From Globobulimina sp. (lineage: Eukaryota; Foraminifera; Rotaliida): DNA of 11,027 nt. This document shows positions 1-7,207 of the stretch, one piece after another. A model generated the notes under the pieces. The model ran no database searches. It saw only the letters and a list, made by a program, of their open reading frames with translations, and was not told the DNA's origin. The position numbers and the translations under genes are program-made. The DNA is taken from positions 1 through 11,027 of the forward strand of contig PIVH01000016.1 of assembly GCA_003354225.1 (NCBI GenBank). The letters are read 5' to 3'. Positions within the stretch are counted from its first letter, which is position 1. The number at the start of each line of letters is the position of its first letter.

Positions 1-14
1 TTTTAATTAAAAAT

Positions 15-133
15 CTAATTAATACATTTTTGATGTACTTTGAAACATTAAAGTGACAAACAACGATAAACAACGCGCGACAAACAACGCGACAAACAAC
101 GCCATAATACTGTGATCGTTGAAACTAATTAAT
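15..133. repeat. Short direct repeats flanking a tandem array
   Basis: CTAATTAAT occurs at 15-23 and again at 125-133. Both copies are followed by a similar stretch (A/C, then CATT, then a T-rich run leading to GATG). The two copies bracket the tandem repeat at 55-103. They are direct rather than inverted, so they do not look like transposon termini, and in an AT-rich spacer of this size they could be coincidental. Confidence 0.35.
55..103. repeat. Four-copy short tandem repeat, core ACAAACAACG
   Basis: Four head-to-tail units begin at 55, 66, 79 and 91. Three share the core GACAAACAACG; the second has ATAAACAACG. Units are separated by 0-3 bases of CG dinucleotide sequence, giving a period of 11-13 bp. 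The array is CG-rich compared with the surrounding AT-rich DNA. It lies about 40 nt beyond the stop of the minus-strand ERI1-NADAR gene, so it could be part of that mRNA's 3' untranslated region (as repeated GUUGUUUGUC) or simply intergenic DNA. Confidence 0.8.
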
Positions 134-139
134 CCATTA

Positions 140-145
140 TTTATT
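140..145 (-). promoter_or_regulatory. Candidate poly(A) signal AATAAA overlapping the ERI1-NADAR stop codon
   Basis: On the minus strand the last codon and stop read CAA TAA, followed by ATAATGG, which creates AATAAA across the stop codon (plus-strand TTTATT at 140-145). It is in the right place for a very short 3' untranslated region. The hexamer is common by chance in AT-rich DNA and other genes here lack an obvious one. Confidence 0.3.
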
Positions 146-1842
146 GATGAAAATCACACATTTCGTTATTTGGTGTGTTCATCCATTGCAAAAATATTCC
201 ATCCAATAAATCAACCACAAAACATTTCTCATTACTTTCTTGTTTAAACTCATATGCTATGATCGTCAATAATTTCCCTAACCAATTTTTGCCATTCCCG
301 CCACCATCGGCCCATAAATTATCACTTTGAGCTTCAACATGCTCAATAAAATAAGTGGGTACATCATTAGTTAAATATTCTTCCATCAAATATCGATTTT
401 GTAAGAATTTCTGTTTCAACGCATGATATGCAATTTGCAGCTTAATAGCATCCCAATGTTGCCTCAATGGAAAATATCCAGACTCACTCAACCACCATCT
501 CTTTCTTTTACCGCTTCCTTTTTGTATTAATGTGCCACCAAACGACTCATATAATTTCCTCATTTTATTACTTCGAATATGTAACTTTCCAGATCCACAT
601 TTACCACATTCAAAGGGTGTTAATTGACGCATAAATAAATAATCCCAGACATTGACTGCTTTACTACATTGGAAGACATGTTCTACGGATTTAAACGTAA
701 CATTACCGCTTGGCTTTACCATCAATGTCGTAACTTGCGATGGCGTGCTGTTTGCTACATAAATCTTTGTGGCAGTATCAATGGTCACATCACTATAAAA
801 TAAGCAGGAAAACTGTGCTCCAAACACTTCTTTCTTCGATGAATGAAACAGCACCACATTCATATCAATGCCATTGCTATTAATCCATGGCACTTTAACT
901 GTTGCTACAGGCAACGTCTTTGGTCGTTGTATAAAATGCTTGTTATCCTGTTTGTAATCATCATATTTTGTATCATCTCTACTTTTGTTCATTTTTGTGG
1001 CAAAACTTAAATCATCATACAACGATCTATTCCAATCTTTTGAGCTGCAATGTTTCGTGTAATCAAAGAAAATGTTCTTGTTTCTTCTCAATAACTCAAC
1101 AACAATTTTGCAAATATTTTTAACATCGTCGATTCCCGAATGGTGCTTTCCAGTATGTTTAATGCTTAATGCTTGCAACATTGCCATCATTCCACATTTA
1201 CGTTCTGTTGCCAGCATTCTTTGAAACACTTCTTTCACATTGATCCATGCTGCAAATAACATCGCAGGTTTACAGAACCCAAACGATGATACTTTGCATT
1301 GTTTTGCCCACATAATGTTTAAATCCTTTATATTTTGTTTATATAATATTTAAATCAGTTAAAATGAAAAAATATTAATATTTATAAAAGCAACAAACCC
1401 AATCACCACAAGTTACGATGCATGTTCTTGGTGTTGGATCATCTCCATTTGGTAATAAATCATTATCATAGCACCATTTATTCCATTTATCCAATGCTTG
1501 TTCAATATATATGCCGTTATCAACAGTTTTCTGTTCAATTCCAGTTAATTCGGTGCAAAATGGTGTTAATATGGGATTATGTGTTGGTTTTATATATTCA
1601 TGAAAATAATTTTTTTCTTCGTCGTATATTGTTTTAGTTTCAATATCAATTACAATGGCTGGCCATTCAATAATTTCAAGTGGTTTAAATTTTTTCTTAT
1701 CTCTATCACACGTGGCTTCAAAATCTAACACCACCAATTTTTCGAAATGGAATTTTTTCTTTGTATCTGTTGCATTCTTTTTTATCGCTATTTCTAACAC
1801 CGATATACAATCACTAATACTGTGAGTCAGTAACCCACTCAT
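141..1842 (-). CDS. ERI1-family 3'-5' exoribonuclease fused to a C-terminal NADAR domain; join(141..1325, 1399..1842)
   Basis: The spliced protein is 542 aa. Residues about 34-232 form a DEDDh exonuclease of the ERI1/3'hExo type: LVVLDFEATCD gives D40 and E42; TCGDWD gives D149 at the splice junction; HHSGIDD gives H210 and D215. This family trims 3' ends of small RNAs, histone mRNA and 5.8S rRNA. There is no room for an N-terminal SAP domain. A charged linker (about 233-300) leads to a NADAR/YbiA-like domain at about 302-508, recognised by SVEHVFQ (E363, H364), WDAIK with a following KF.QN, and DNLWADGG..GKNWLGKLL (from D483). NADAR proteins hydrolyse ADP-ribose linkages, including ADP-ribosylated guanine. 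The ATG at 1842 is the first available, 75 bp from a divergent gene. All exonuclease residues are intact. Family calls are firm; substrate and purpose of the fusion are inferred. Confidence 0.9.
1326..1398 (-). other. Intron 1 of the ERI1-NADAR gene (73 nt, phase 0)
   Basis: Reading on the minus strand, exon 1 ends with the codons for TCGDW and the intron opens GTTTGT and closes ATAAAG. The next codon is GAT, so splicing rebuilds TCGDWD, the ERI1 motif whose final Asp binds catalytic metal. Without splicing the frame hits a stop seven codons later and the downstream frame has no Asp. The intron is strongly AT-rich. Confidence 0.9.
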
Positions 1843-1917
1843 TTGTGATGCGAGCGGTGACTTGAAATGGTTGGATTATGTAATGTTTTTTAGCTAAACG
1901 TTGACAGTGCTTCAAAA
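1843..1917. promoter_or_regulatory. 75-bp divergent intergenic region, presumed bidirectional promoter
   Basis: The ERI1-NADAR start (minus) and the start of the 174-aa gene (plus) are separated by only 75 bp, so both 5' untranslated regions and core promoters must sit here or overlap the genes. I see no clear TATA box. The short upstream ATGs on the plus strand close after a few codons. Confidence 0.5.
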
Positions 1918-2442
1918 ATGCCACTTCGTTTAGGGATACCGTTTGCGATTATTTATGTGAATTGGAAAGCAGGTGATTGGATTTATGAGCAAATAAGGTT
2001 AAAATGGTATGGATATCATCGAAGTATGAATAATATATCGTATCGATGGTTTGGTGCAGATGACACCGATATACCGCCACCGAGAAAATATGATTTCAAT
2101 CAACAACATATCGATCATGGAAAATTTATATTATACGAAGCATATTTAAATTTACAAAAGAAAGAGCATGTTAAAAAATTTACATCGCCAGATCCTGAAT
2201 TTGATAAAATACCAAAAATGATTACCAATAATGATATTACATTGAAAGAATCGTTGATTTCAGGCAACAGAGAAAAAGATAGATATATTTTTGATAATAT
2301 TACTGAATTACCACGTTATTATCGTAGATGGAGAGATAGAACAAAACCAGAAAGAGATCAGGGCGCAAGGGATTTGGCACGAGAAGGTGTTATTGTGTAT
2401 GGTGCGCCATATTGGAATGGTATCAAATCAACAGACTTATAA
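1918..2442 (+). CDS. Hypothetical protein, 174 aa, hydrophobic N-terminus
   Basis: I do not recognise this protein. It is a single open exon from the ATG at 1918 to TAA. The N-terminal 25 residues are mainly hydrophobic (LRLGIPFAIIYVNW) and flanked by basic residues, which would fit a membrane anchor or an organelle-targeted small subunit, but it is not a classic signal peptide. The rest is rich in Tyr, Trp, Arg, Lys and Asp, including WFGADDTDIPPP near residues 44-56 and a basic, Arg-rich stretch YYRRWRDRTKPERDQGARD near 132-150. This composition is like small mitochondrial complex or ribosome accessory subunits; that is a weak inference. It is divergent from ERI1-NADAR and may share its promoter. 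Normal codon composition and length make it a likely real gene. Confidence 0.7.
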   Translation: MPLRLGIPFAIIYVNWKAGDWIYEQIRLKWYGYHRSMNNISYRWFGADDTDIPPPRKYDFNQQHIDHGKFILYEAYLNLQKKEHVKKFTSPDPEFDKIPKMITNNDITLKESLISGNREKDRYIFDNITELPRYYRRWRDRTKPERDQGARDLAREGVIVYGAPYWNGIKSTDL

Positions 2443-2479
2443 AAGCAAGAAATATAACATTTTTTATCCTTGCACAAGC

Positions 2480-2485
2480 AATAAA
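2480..2485 (+). promoter_or_regulatory. Candidate poly(A) signal AATAAA after the 174-aa gene
   Basis: AATAAA begins 38 nt after the TAA stop of the gene ending at 2442, a suitable distance for a short 3' untranslated region. It is followed by a T-rich stretch. Confidence 0.4.
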
Positions 2486-2738
2486 TTCTTTTGAACAAAA
2501 ATCTATTTTGTTTCATGTCAATTATTTGTTCCTATCGGCGACAACGATCTATTAGCTTTTTGCAGATTGGAATTTTGACAAAAATCATTTTCTAGTAACT
2601 ACTTTACTAGTTAATACGTACTACATTATCCATGGGAAATTTTAATCCATAAGGACCAACAAACAGATAATCCACAGCAGCGACAGGAGCCACAGACCCA
2701 ACCACACATACAAGCAATTAGCAACGCAACAACAACAT

Positions 2739-4654
2739 ATGAATTATTCCCCAAATAACAATAATGCAGCTGTATCAATATGGTGTTGGCAGGATGATGA
2801 TGGTGAATATAAACCATATCCATTGAATATTTCACAAAAAATACATACATTGAATGTAGGTGGGATGTGCATGCTGATAATATCAAACATCCAGTATGAA
2901 ATTAAAAGAGTGTCTGCTGATGCTGCGGTCCAAACAAATATGAACGATGGACTTATTCGATTGGTTATTCTTCAAACTAATAACATTTCAAATACTAATT
3001 CTTCGAACTATCATTGGTATTGGCAATATAATAAATCCTATAAACCATTCAATGCGAATGACTCGAAGAAATTGGATAAATTAAGTGTTGGCGCTTCATA
3101 TGCAATGTATATACGAGGCACTAAATATGAAATTAGGAAAACATCCAACGATTCTGGCAAACAGACAAATACAAAGACTAACACTCAACGCAATATTTTT
3201 CGAAAAATAAAATCCAATGATAATCAGTTATGTGCATTATATTATATTTATATGTAAGTTATGTTACAAAATTGCATGACACAGAACTGACAGAAGTACT
3301 AGTGATGATTATAAAAATGAGGCACAATGCGAGAATGTGTGGTGTTGGGATAATAATGGATCATATAAACCATATACAAAAGCTATATCACAAAAAGTAG
3401 ACAAACTACAAATTGGACAGAGCTACACCACGAAATTTGGGAATGATAGTTATGAAATTACCAAAATAAGCAACACAAAGTGTCAACAAAAGAATATGAG
3501 GACACAATTTGCAAGAAATGTTACGCTCCAATCAGCACAAAATGATCAGGATACGGAAGATGATAAAGAGGAAAAGCAAGAGTTAATTGATTTTATTGAT
3601 TTGTTGTTTAAAATAAATATTTGACAACACACAGAGTGGAAAGGTGGTATTGGAAAAACGATAATGGTGAATTCAAACAATGTGGGTATAATATATCAAA
3701 AACAATATGTGGATTGGCTGTGGGTGATATGAAAAAGATAAAAATCCAAAATAAATGGTATGAATTTAAGAAAACAGGCATTGATAAATGTGCTCAAACC
3801 AACAGTAAAACTGGTAAAATAAGAGAGGTTCGCGTGGCAGTCTATGGGTGGTATTATAAGGCTTCTGATGGTACGTTTATGTCATATACAGATGAAGTGA
3901 ATAAACAGTTGGATTCCGCGTCAATTGGAGATACTGTCACATTCTCTGTAAATAAAAATAAATATTGTGTGACAAAAAAATCAAAGAACAGCGCTGAACA
4001 AAATAATATATCGAGTAACAAGAAACGAACCATTCTTCGACAATTGGCGCTGAATAAAGATGCTGGAAATCGGAATATTGTTCCTAAGGACAAAGTGGAT
4101 GAATTATTCCATGCATCGGTAGCAAAATCCCATAACATCACAGAAGTGCAAGATTTAACCAAAAATAGTCAAAATTCAGTTATTTATGAAAAAATATTAC
4201 AAGAAAAATGTAAGCATGGACGTAAAAGAGAAAAGGTTGAAATGTATCTATGGCACGGAACTAAGGACTTAAGTAATTTAAAATTGATAATAAAAAATGG
4301 TTTTGATAGATCCTTCAATAAGGCAGCGGCATATGGCAAGGTGTGTTGATCCAATATATTATATAAAATTGTATAAAAGAGATACAATAAAAGGGGACTT
4401 ATTTTGCGAAGGAGGCTAATTATTCAGTATCGGGCGGGTATTGCGGTAAGGATTCATCGAATGTGCATCATATATTGTTATGTAAAGTAATTGTGGGCGA
4501 TTATACTGTCGGGAGCAGTTCGACAAAATCAATTCCAACAAAGGCAGATGGCACAGAATATGAGACATTGGTGAATAGCAAAACAAATCCGACAATATTT
4601 GTGGTTTGGAGAGATTATCATGCTGTTCCTTGTTATTTGGTGAAATATAAATAA
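2739..4654 (+). CDS. Multi-WWE PARP-family mono-ADP-ribosyltransferase; tentative join(2739..3253, 3303..3605, 3635..4340, 4394..4654)
   Basis: With the suggested joins the protein is 594 aa. Five WWE domains (ADP-ribose/PAR-binding modules) begin near residues 14, 91, 185, 277 and 345. Most show W-x-W, a small acidic/Gly turn, KPY-like aromatic, (K/S)YEI and Q-T/N-N followed by basic residues; the fifth is most diverged. A low-complexity acidic linker follows WWE3. The catalytic ART domain covers about 445-594: LWHGT (H480), NGFDR, AAYGK|GTYFAKEANYS (Y511), HHILLCKVIVGDY, and NPTIFVVWRDYHAVPCYLVKY with I576 at the third triad position. H-Y-I is the triad of mono-ADP-ribosylating PARPs such as PARP10/11/12. 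The start is the first ATG of the open frame. The last intron is firm; the first two joins are my best phase-compatible choices. It could also be called a PARP11/12/14-like protein with an expanded WWE array. Confidence 0.85.
3254..3302 (+). other. Probable intron between WWE2 and WWE3 of the PARP gene
   Basis: The WWE2 frame stops at 3255-3257, and a good donor, GTAAGTT, begins at 3254. WWE3 lies in another frame. Acceptor AGs at 3284, 3293, 3296 and 3302 are all in the correct phase, giving introns of 31, 40, 43 or 49 nt. I favour 3302 because CTGAC at 3287-3291 could serve as branch site, but the choice is not decided by sequence. Confidence 0.6.
3606..3634 (+). other. Frame change between WWE3 and WWE4: very short intron or frameshift
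   Basis: The frame carrying WWE3 stops at 3622-3624, and WWE4 begins in a different frame within about 20 bp. GT at 3603 or 3606 combined with the acceptor ACACAG ending at 3634 gives a phase-matched intron of only 32 or 29 nt. Donors further upstream would cut off the end of WWE3. A sequencing or genuine frameshift is the alternative. Confidence 0.4.
4341..4393 (+). other. Intron inside the PARP catalytic domain (53 nt, phase 0)
   Basis: The intron opens GTGTGT directly after the codons for AAYGK and ends ATAAAAG before GGG ACT TAT TTT. Splicing joins YGK to GTYFAKEANYS, exactly the conserved PARP loop containing the triad tyrosine. Read-through would stop at the third codon. Confidence 0.92.
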
Positions 4655-4909
4655 TAGTCTAATTATGTTTATCATTTTTGTAAATTCACATCGAAAGTTT
4701 TTTTTTATCCTTATTTCAATGTCACCTGCTCAACATTAGTATAATTAACAACATTTAATACCATCTACGACTATTCAATCCAACAATGATTGTTTACTTG
4801 TCGTTGAAACAAATAATTTTGAACCAAATCGCTGTCCTAATTCGTAAAGTTTAGCGATATATACACACATTTTAAAAAGCACAATCAAAAATAAAAATAA
4901 TCTAAAAAG
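4655..4909 (+). other. Intergenic/5' region with no confident gene
   Basis: This is AT-rich sequence between the PARP stop and the next plausible coding exon. It includes an eight- to nine-base T run near 4700. The only coding candidate is a 21-codon ATG segment at 4786-4848, discussed under the following gene; its translation is hydrophobic and unconvincing. I see no RNA gene or repeat. Confidence 0.4.
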
Positions 4910-5525
4910 CAATCTGATAAAAGCAATGACGATCCCGAACGATTACTACGCCGTTTAAATTACCTCCAACAAGCTTTAGAACAGGTGATCTTATATTAAA
5001 CCTCACGCAAATTCGCATACAAACCACAACGGCAACATATAACAAACCAAACAGATAAAATCATATCAACACAATTCCAACTTTCAATACGTAATAAAAC
5101 ATTTTAACATTGAATTAAGCGAATCAGAACAAGAAGAAATGCGTCAATTATCCCATTTATTCGATGATAGTAAATTCCAATCCGCGCATAACAAAAACAA
5201 AGGAAACGAGAAATCAGGTTTTACCACACAACGAAGTGAGACTTTATTCACTGGCGCCGCTGAAGAACAATACGGCAATTTCTACGGCTCTGACAACGAC
5301 ATTGACGACGAGAAAACGCCTCGAAATAATGCCGCCCTCTCTGCGCCACAATGGATACATTATAAAGGCTTTGCCCATTGGTTAAAAAAACAGTCCTTCA
5401 TCAAATTTAAAAAAAGAAACGACATTGAAAAATATAGAAAGATATGGAACACCGTGTTGGGATTAAATTTAATTAACCAATGGGATAAAGGCAAAATAAA
5501 ACCGATGAATATCATTGGAGTTTAG
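4786..5525 (+). CDS. Hypothetical multi-exon gene; tentative join(4786..4848, 4910..4984, 5055..5525)
   Basis: I do not recognise the product. The secure part is the open frame from 5055 to TAG at 5525, in which the first ATG is at 5139 (128 aa). The codons upstream of that ATG (FNIELSESEQEEM) read like coding sequence. A further 25 codons at 4910-4984 (SNDDPERLLRRLNYLQQALEQ) end at a phase-0 donor CAG|GTGATC that pairs with the acceptor CAAACAG ending at 5054 (70 nt). The initiating exon is uncertain: 4786-4848 fits phase through GTTTAG..AAAAAG (61 nt) but is weak. The protein has a polar, acidic first half and a basic Trp-containing segment near the C-terminus (HWLKKQSFIKFKKRND, IWNTVLGLNLINQW). 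Alternatives are a short gene starting at 5139, or continuation by a 78-nt phase-0 intron into the 5727 gene. Confidence 0.45.
4985..5054 (+). other. Probable intron (70 nt, phase 0) in the hypothetical gene
   Basis: A coding-like segment ends GAA CAG and is followed by GTGATC. The downstream frame has a stop at 5040-5042, just before the acceptor CAAACAG at 5048-5054. Length, AT-richness and phase agree with the well-supported introns in this window. Confidence 0.55.
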
Positions 5526-5726
5526 TGTGCTTTTCATGTTTTTTATATGTGCTTTACTTTGACTTTAACCGTATGATAACACACAATATACACATAGCGA
5601 TATGGTACGATTCAGCCATACATAGCCGTCCATAAATGCGGCAGCAAAGAAATCGTCAAAGCTTCGTTATTACGCTTATCGATTACACAGAACCGGATAT
5701 TTAAATTTAACGTCGACACCGCCAAT

Positions 5727-6647
5727 ATGGACACCACTGCGGCCACCAAAAGCAGAGCGCGGAGGAGCATCGATATGGACGTCGACAATGAGAACGAGGA
5801 CGAATATAACGGCGGATATACACTATCGGCGAACGAGTTAATTCAAGGACGCAATTTGTTTGATTTAGTAAGCAACAAAGACGTGTTACGTATCGTAGCC
5901 ACTATGCTATGGGACACCAATTTGGCCAACAATGTGTTAGAAGAGTTATTGCATAATCCGCGCTTTTCTATGTACGGCATCCATGCGGATAAGATCGCCG
6001 ATACCATCGCAAAAGAGATGCGTTTAAATTATAGCTATGACAACGAAGAAACACCGGTGACGCCGCCCAATAATATGAATGTGAATGCGACTGCCACTGA
6101 GAGCGTGGAGCAGTTTGCCTTGCCGTCGCCGCAAAGAGCTGTGTCGTTACAGAAACAAAAGGAAATCAATCAAAATGTGAATTATAGCAAAGGGCCATCT
6201 GTTGCTGGCGGCGGAGGCGGACAAGTATACAGTCCGCAGTTTGAAGACAATAACGATAATAATGATAATAGTTATAAACCTAATAATGCTCCAAATGCCT
6301 TTTCATTTCAGCGACCAAATACTAATAATGATAATAATAAAAAAAATACTAAAAAAACAGCCAGCGACCATGCCCGCTATGAGCAGCAGAAGTATATGCA
6401 ATCTGTGCCGGAGCAGGAGCCGACGCCCAGCCCTGATCCGCATGACTCGGCCGATGCCAATGAGCATAAACCACATCACAAAGCACATTCGGCTTCGGTG
6501 GTTTTTCATGATAATATTCGCGATTCGGAGATTAATGACTATGGCGCACATAATAATGAGTATGATTCACATGATGCCTATGGCGATGATGATGAATCCG
6601 TGTCCAATTCTGCTGAAATGCCCCAACAGTATGTACAGTACACGTGA
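5727..6647 (+). CDS. Hypothetical protein, 306 aa, short ordered N-terminal domain and long disordered tail
   Basis: I do not recognise this protein. The ATG at 5727 has A at -3 and G at +4. After a basic start (KSRARRS) and acidic stretch (DVDNENEDE), residues about 32-110 look ordered and helical: LSANELIQGRNLFDLV, VLRIVATMLWD, VLEELLHN, IADTIAKEMRLNY. The remainder is low-complexity: a GGGGG run, N/D-rich runs, a Pro-Ser/His/Asp-rich segment and an acidic tail ending QQYVQYT. Such a layout suggests a small interaction domain with a flexible tail; no catalytic motif is visible. The frame is also open for 43 codons upstream to 5598 without an ATG, preceded by CACATAG, so this could be the last exon of the gene upstream. 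Coding composition in the first half is more GC-rich than its neighbours. Confidence 0.7.
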   Translation: MDTTAATKSRARRSIDMDVDNENEDEYNGGYTLSANELIQGRNLFDLVSNKDVLRIVATMLWDTNLANNVLEELLHNPRFSMYGIHADKIADTIAKEMRLNYSYDNEETPVTPPNNMNVNATATESVEQFALPSPQRAVSLQKQKEINQNVNYSKGPSVAGGGGGQVYSPQFEDNNDNNDNSYKPNNAPNAFSFQRPNTNNDNNKKNTKKTASDHARYEQQKYMQSVPEQEPTPSPDPHDSADANEHKPHHKAHSASVVFHDNIRDSEINDYGAHNNEYDSHDAYGDDDESVSNSAEMPQQYVQYT

Positions 6648-7207
6648 TACATTGATACATTATAAAAATGCATTGAATCATACATTTTTTGTATATAAAA
6701 AACATATAAATTAACATTTACAGTCGTTGAGAGAGACAGAGATATTTGAAAGGAGTGTGACCACAAAATATTTGAAACATTTTCAATTATTCTGATCGCT
6801 TTGTTTTGTGTGTTTTTGATTGTTGAAAACGTTTTTCTTTTGCTTTTATTTATTTTCTTCTCTTTTATATTTATTTTTTTTGTTATATTTTGTTTGGACT
6901 CTATTATATTTCTTCAGTTATGTAATGCGATTTTGTTGATGTTCGTGATATTATTTCGGATTTTGTTTGCATATTAAAATGACTGTAAATGCTAATTTCT
7001 TCCTTTTTATGAGAGATCAAAAAAATAATCAACAAAAAGTATGAGCGAATAAACAAATGTTTGATTATGTTCCTTTTTTTTTTCTTTTCATCACGATGAA
7101 ATTTTTTTGTCTCTCAAAAGGCAGATTTGTAACAATTTCTGTTTGATTCAATCATCTCAATGCTCTCTAAACATAATATCTGAAACGTTTTTGTTTTATG
7201 TGTTCAG
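6648..7207 (+). other. T-rich spacer without confident coding sequence, about 560 bp
   Basis: The stretch is strongly AT-rich, with pyrimidine-rich runs at about 6780-6925 and 7068-7090. A short ATG segment at 6979-7038 (20 codons) ends at a possible donor AAA|GTATGA and might be a first exon for the next gene, but its phase does not match the best acceptor (TTCAG ending 7207). The part nearest 7207, T-rich and ending TTCAG, looks like the 3' end of an intron. No RNA gene or repeat was seen. Confidence 0.5.

Larger units (their letters stand above)
2778..4040 (+). repeat. Array of five WWE domains (protein-level repeat)
   Basis: Each unit is about 65 aa and aligns by eye on W-x-W at the start, an aromatic 8-10 residues later, a central G, a Y-E-I/F pair and a Q-x-N motif near the end. 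Units 1-3 share KPY/KPF; unit 4 has FKQC and unit 5 FMSY. Repeated domestic duplication with divergence is the simplest explanation. The array spans three exons. Confidence 0.85.

Noticed and set aside
1422-1637. Plus-strand frame of 71 codons
   Set aside because: It lies antisense to the first exon of the ERI1-type nuclease, whose catalytic motifs are clear, and its translation is Ile/Tyr-rich with no recognisable pattern.
4370-4377. TATAAAAG inside the PARP gene as a promoter
   Set aside because: It falls within the 53-nt intron that interrupts the catalytic domain, so it is most likely chance sequence.
3254-4393. PARP region as a decayed pseudogene with several frame breaks
   Set aside because: Each break is bridged by a phase-matched GT-AG interval, and the third join restores a conserved catalytic loop exactly. 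All triad positions and the natural C-terminus are present.
6202-6714. Plus-strand frame of 170 codons rich in Ile and Met
   Set aside because: It overlaps the 306-aa gene in another frame. Its Met/Ile richness is a by-product of GAT/AAT/CAT-type repeats read out of frame.
7107-7207. N-terminal extension of the duplicated-domain protein beginning with TTG at 7107
   Set aside because: TTG is not a usual eukaryotic start, the translation looks non-coding, and the stretch is T-rich and ends in a good acceptor, so it is probably intron.
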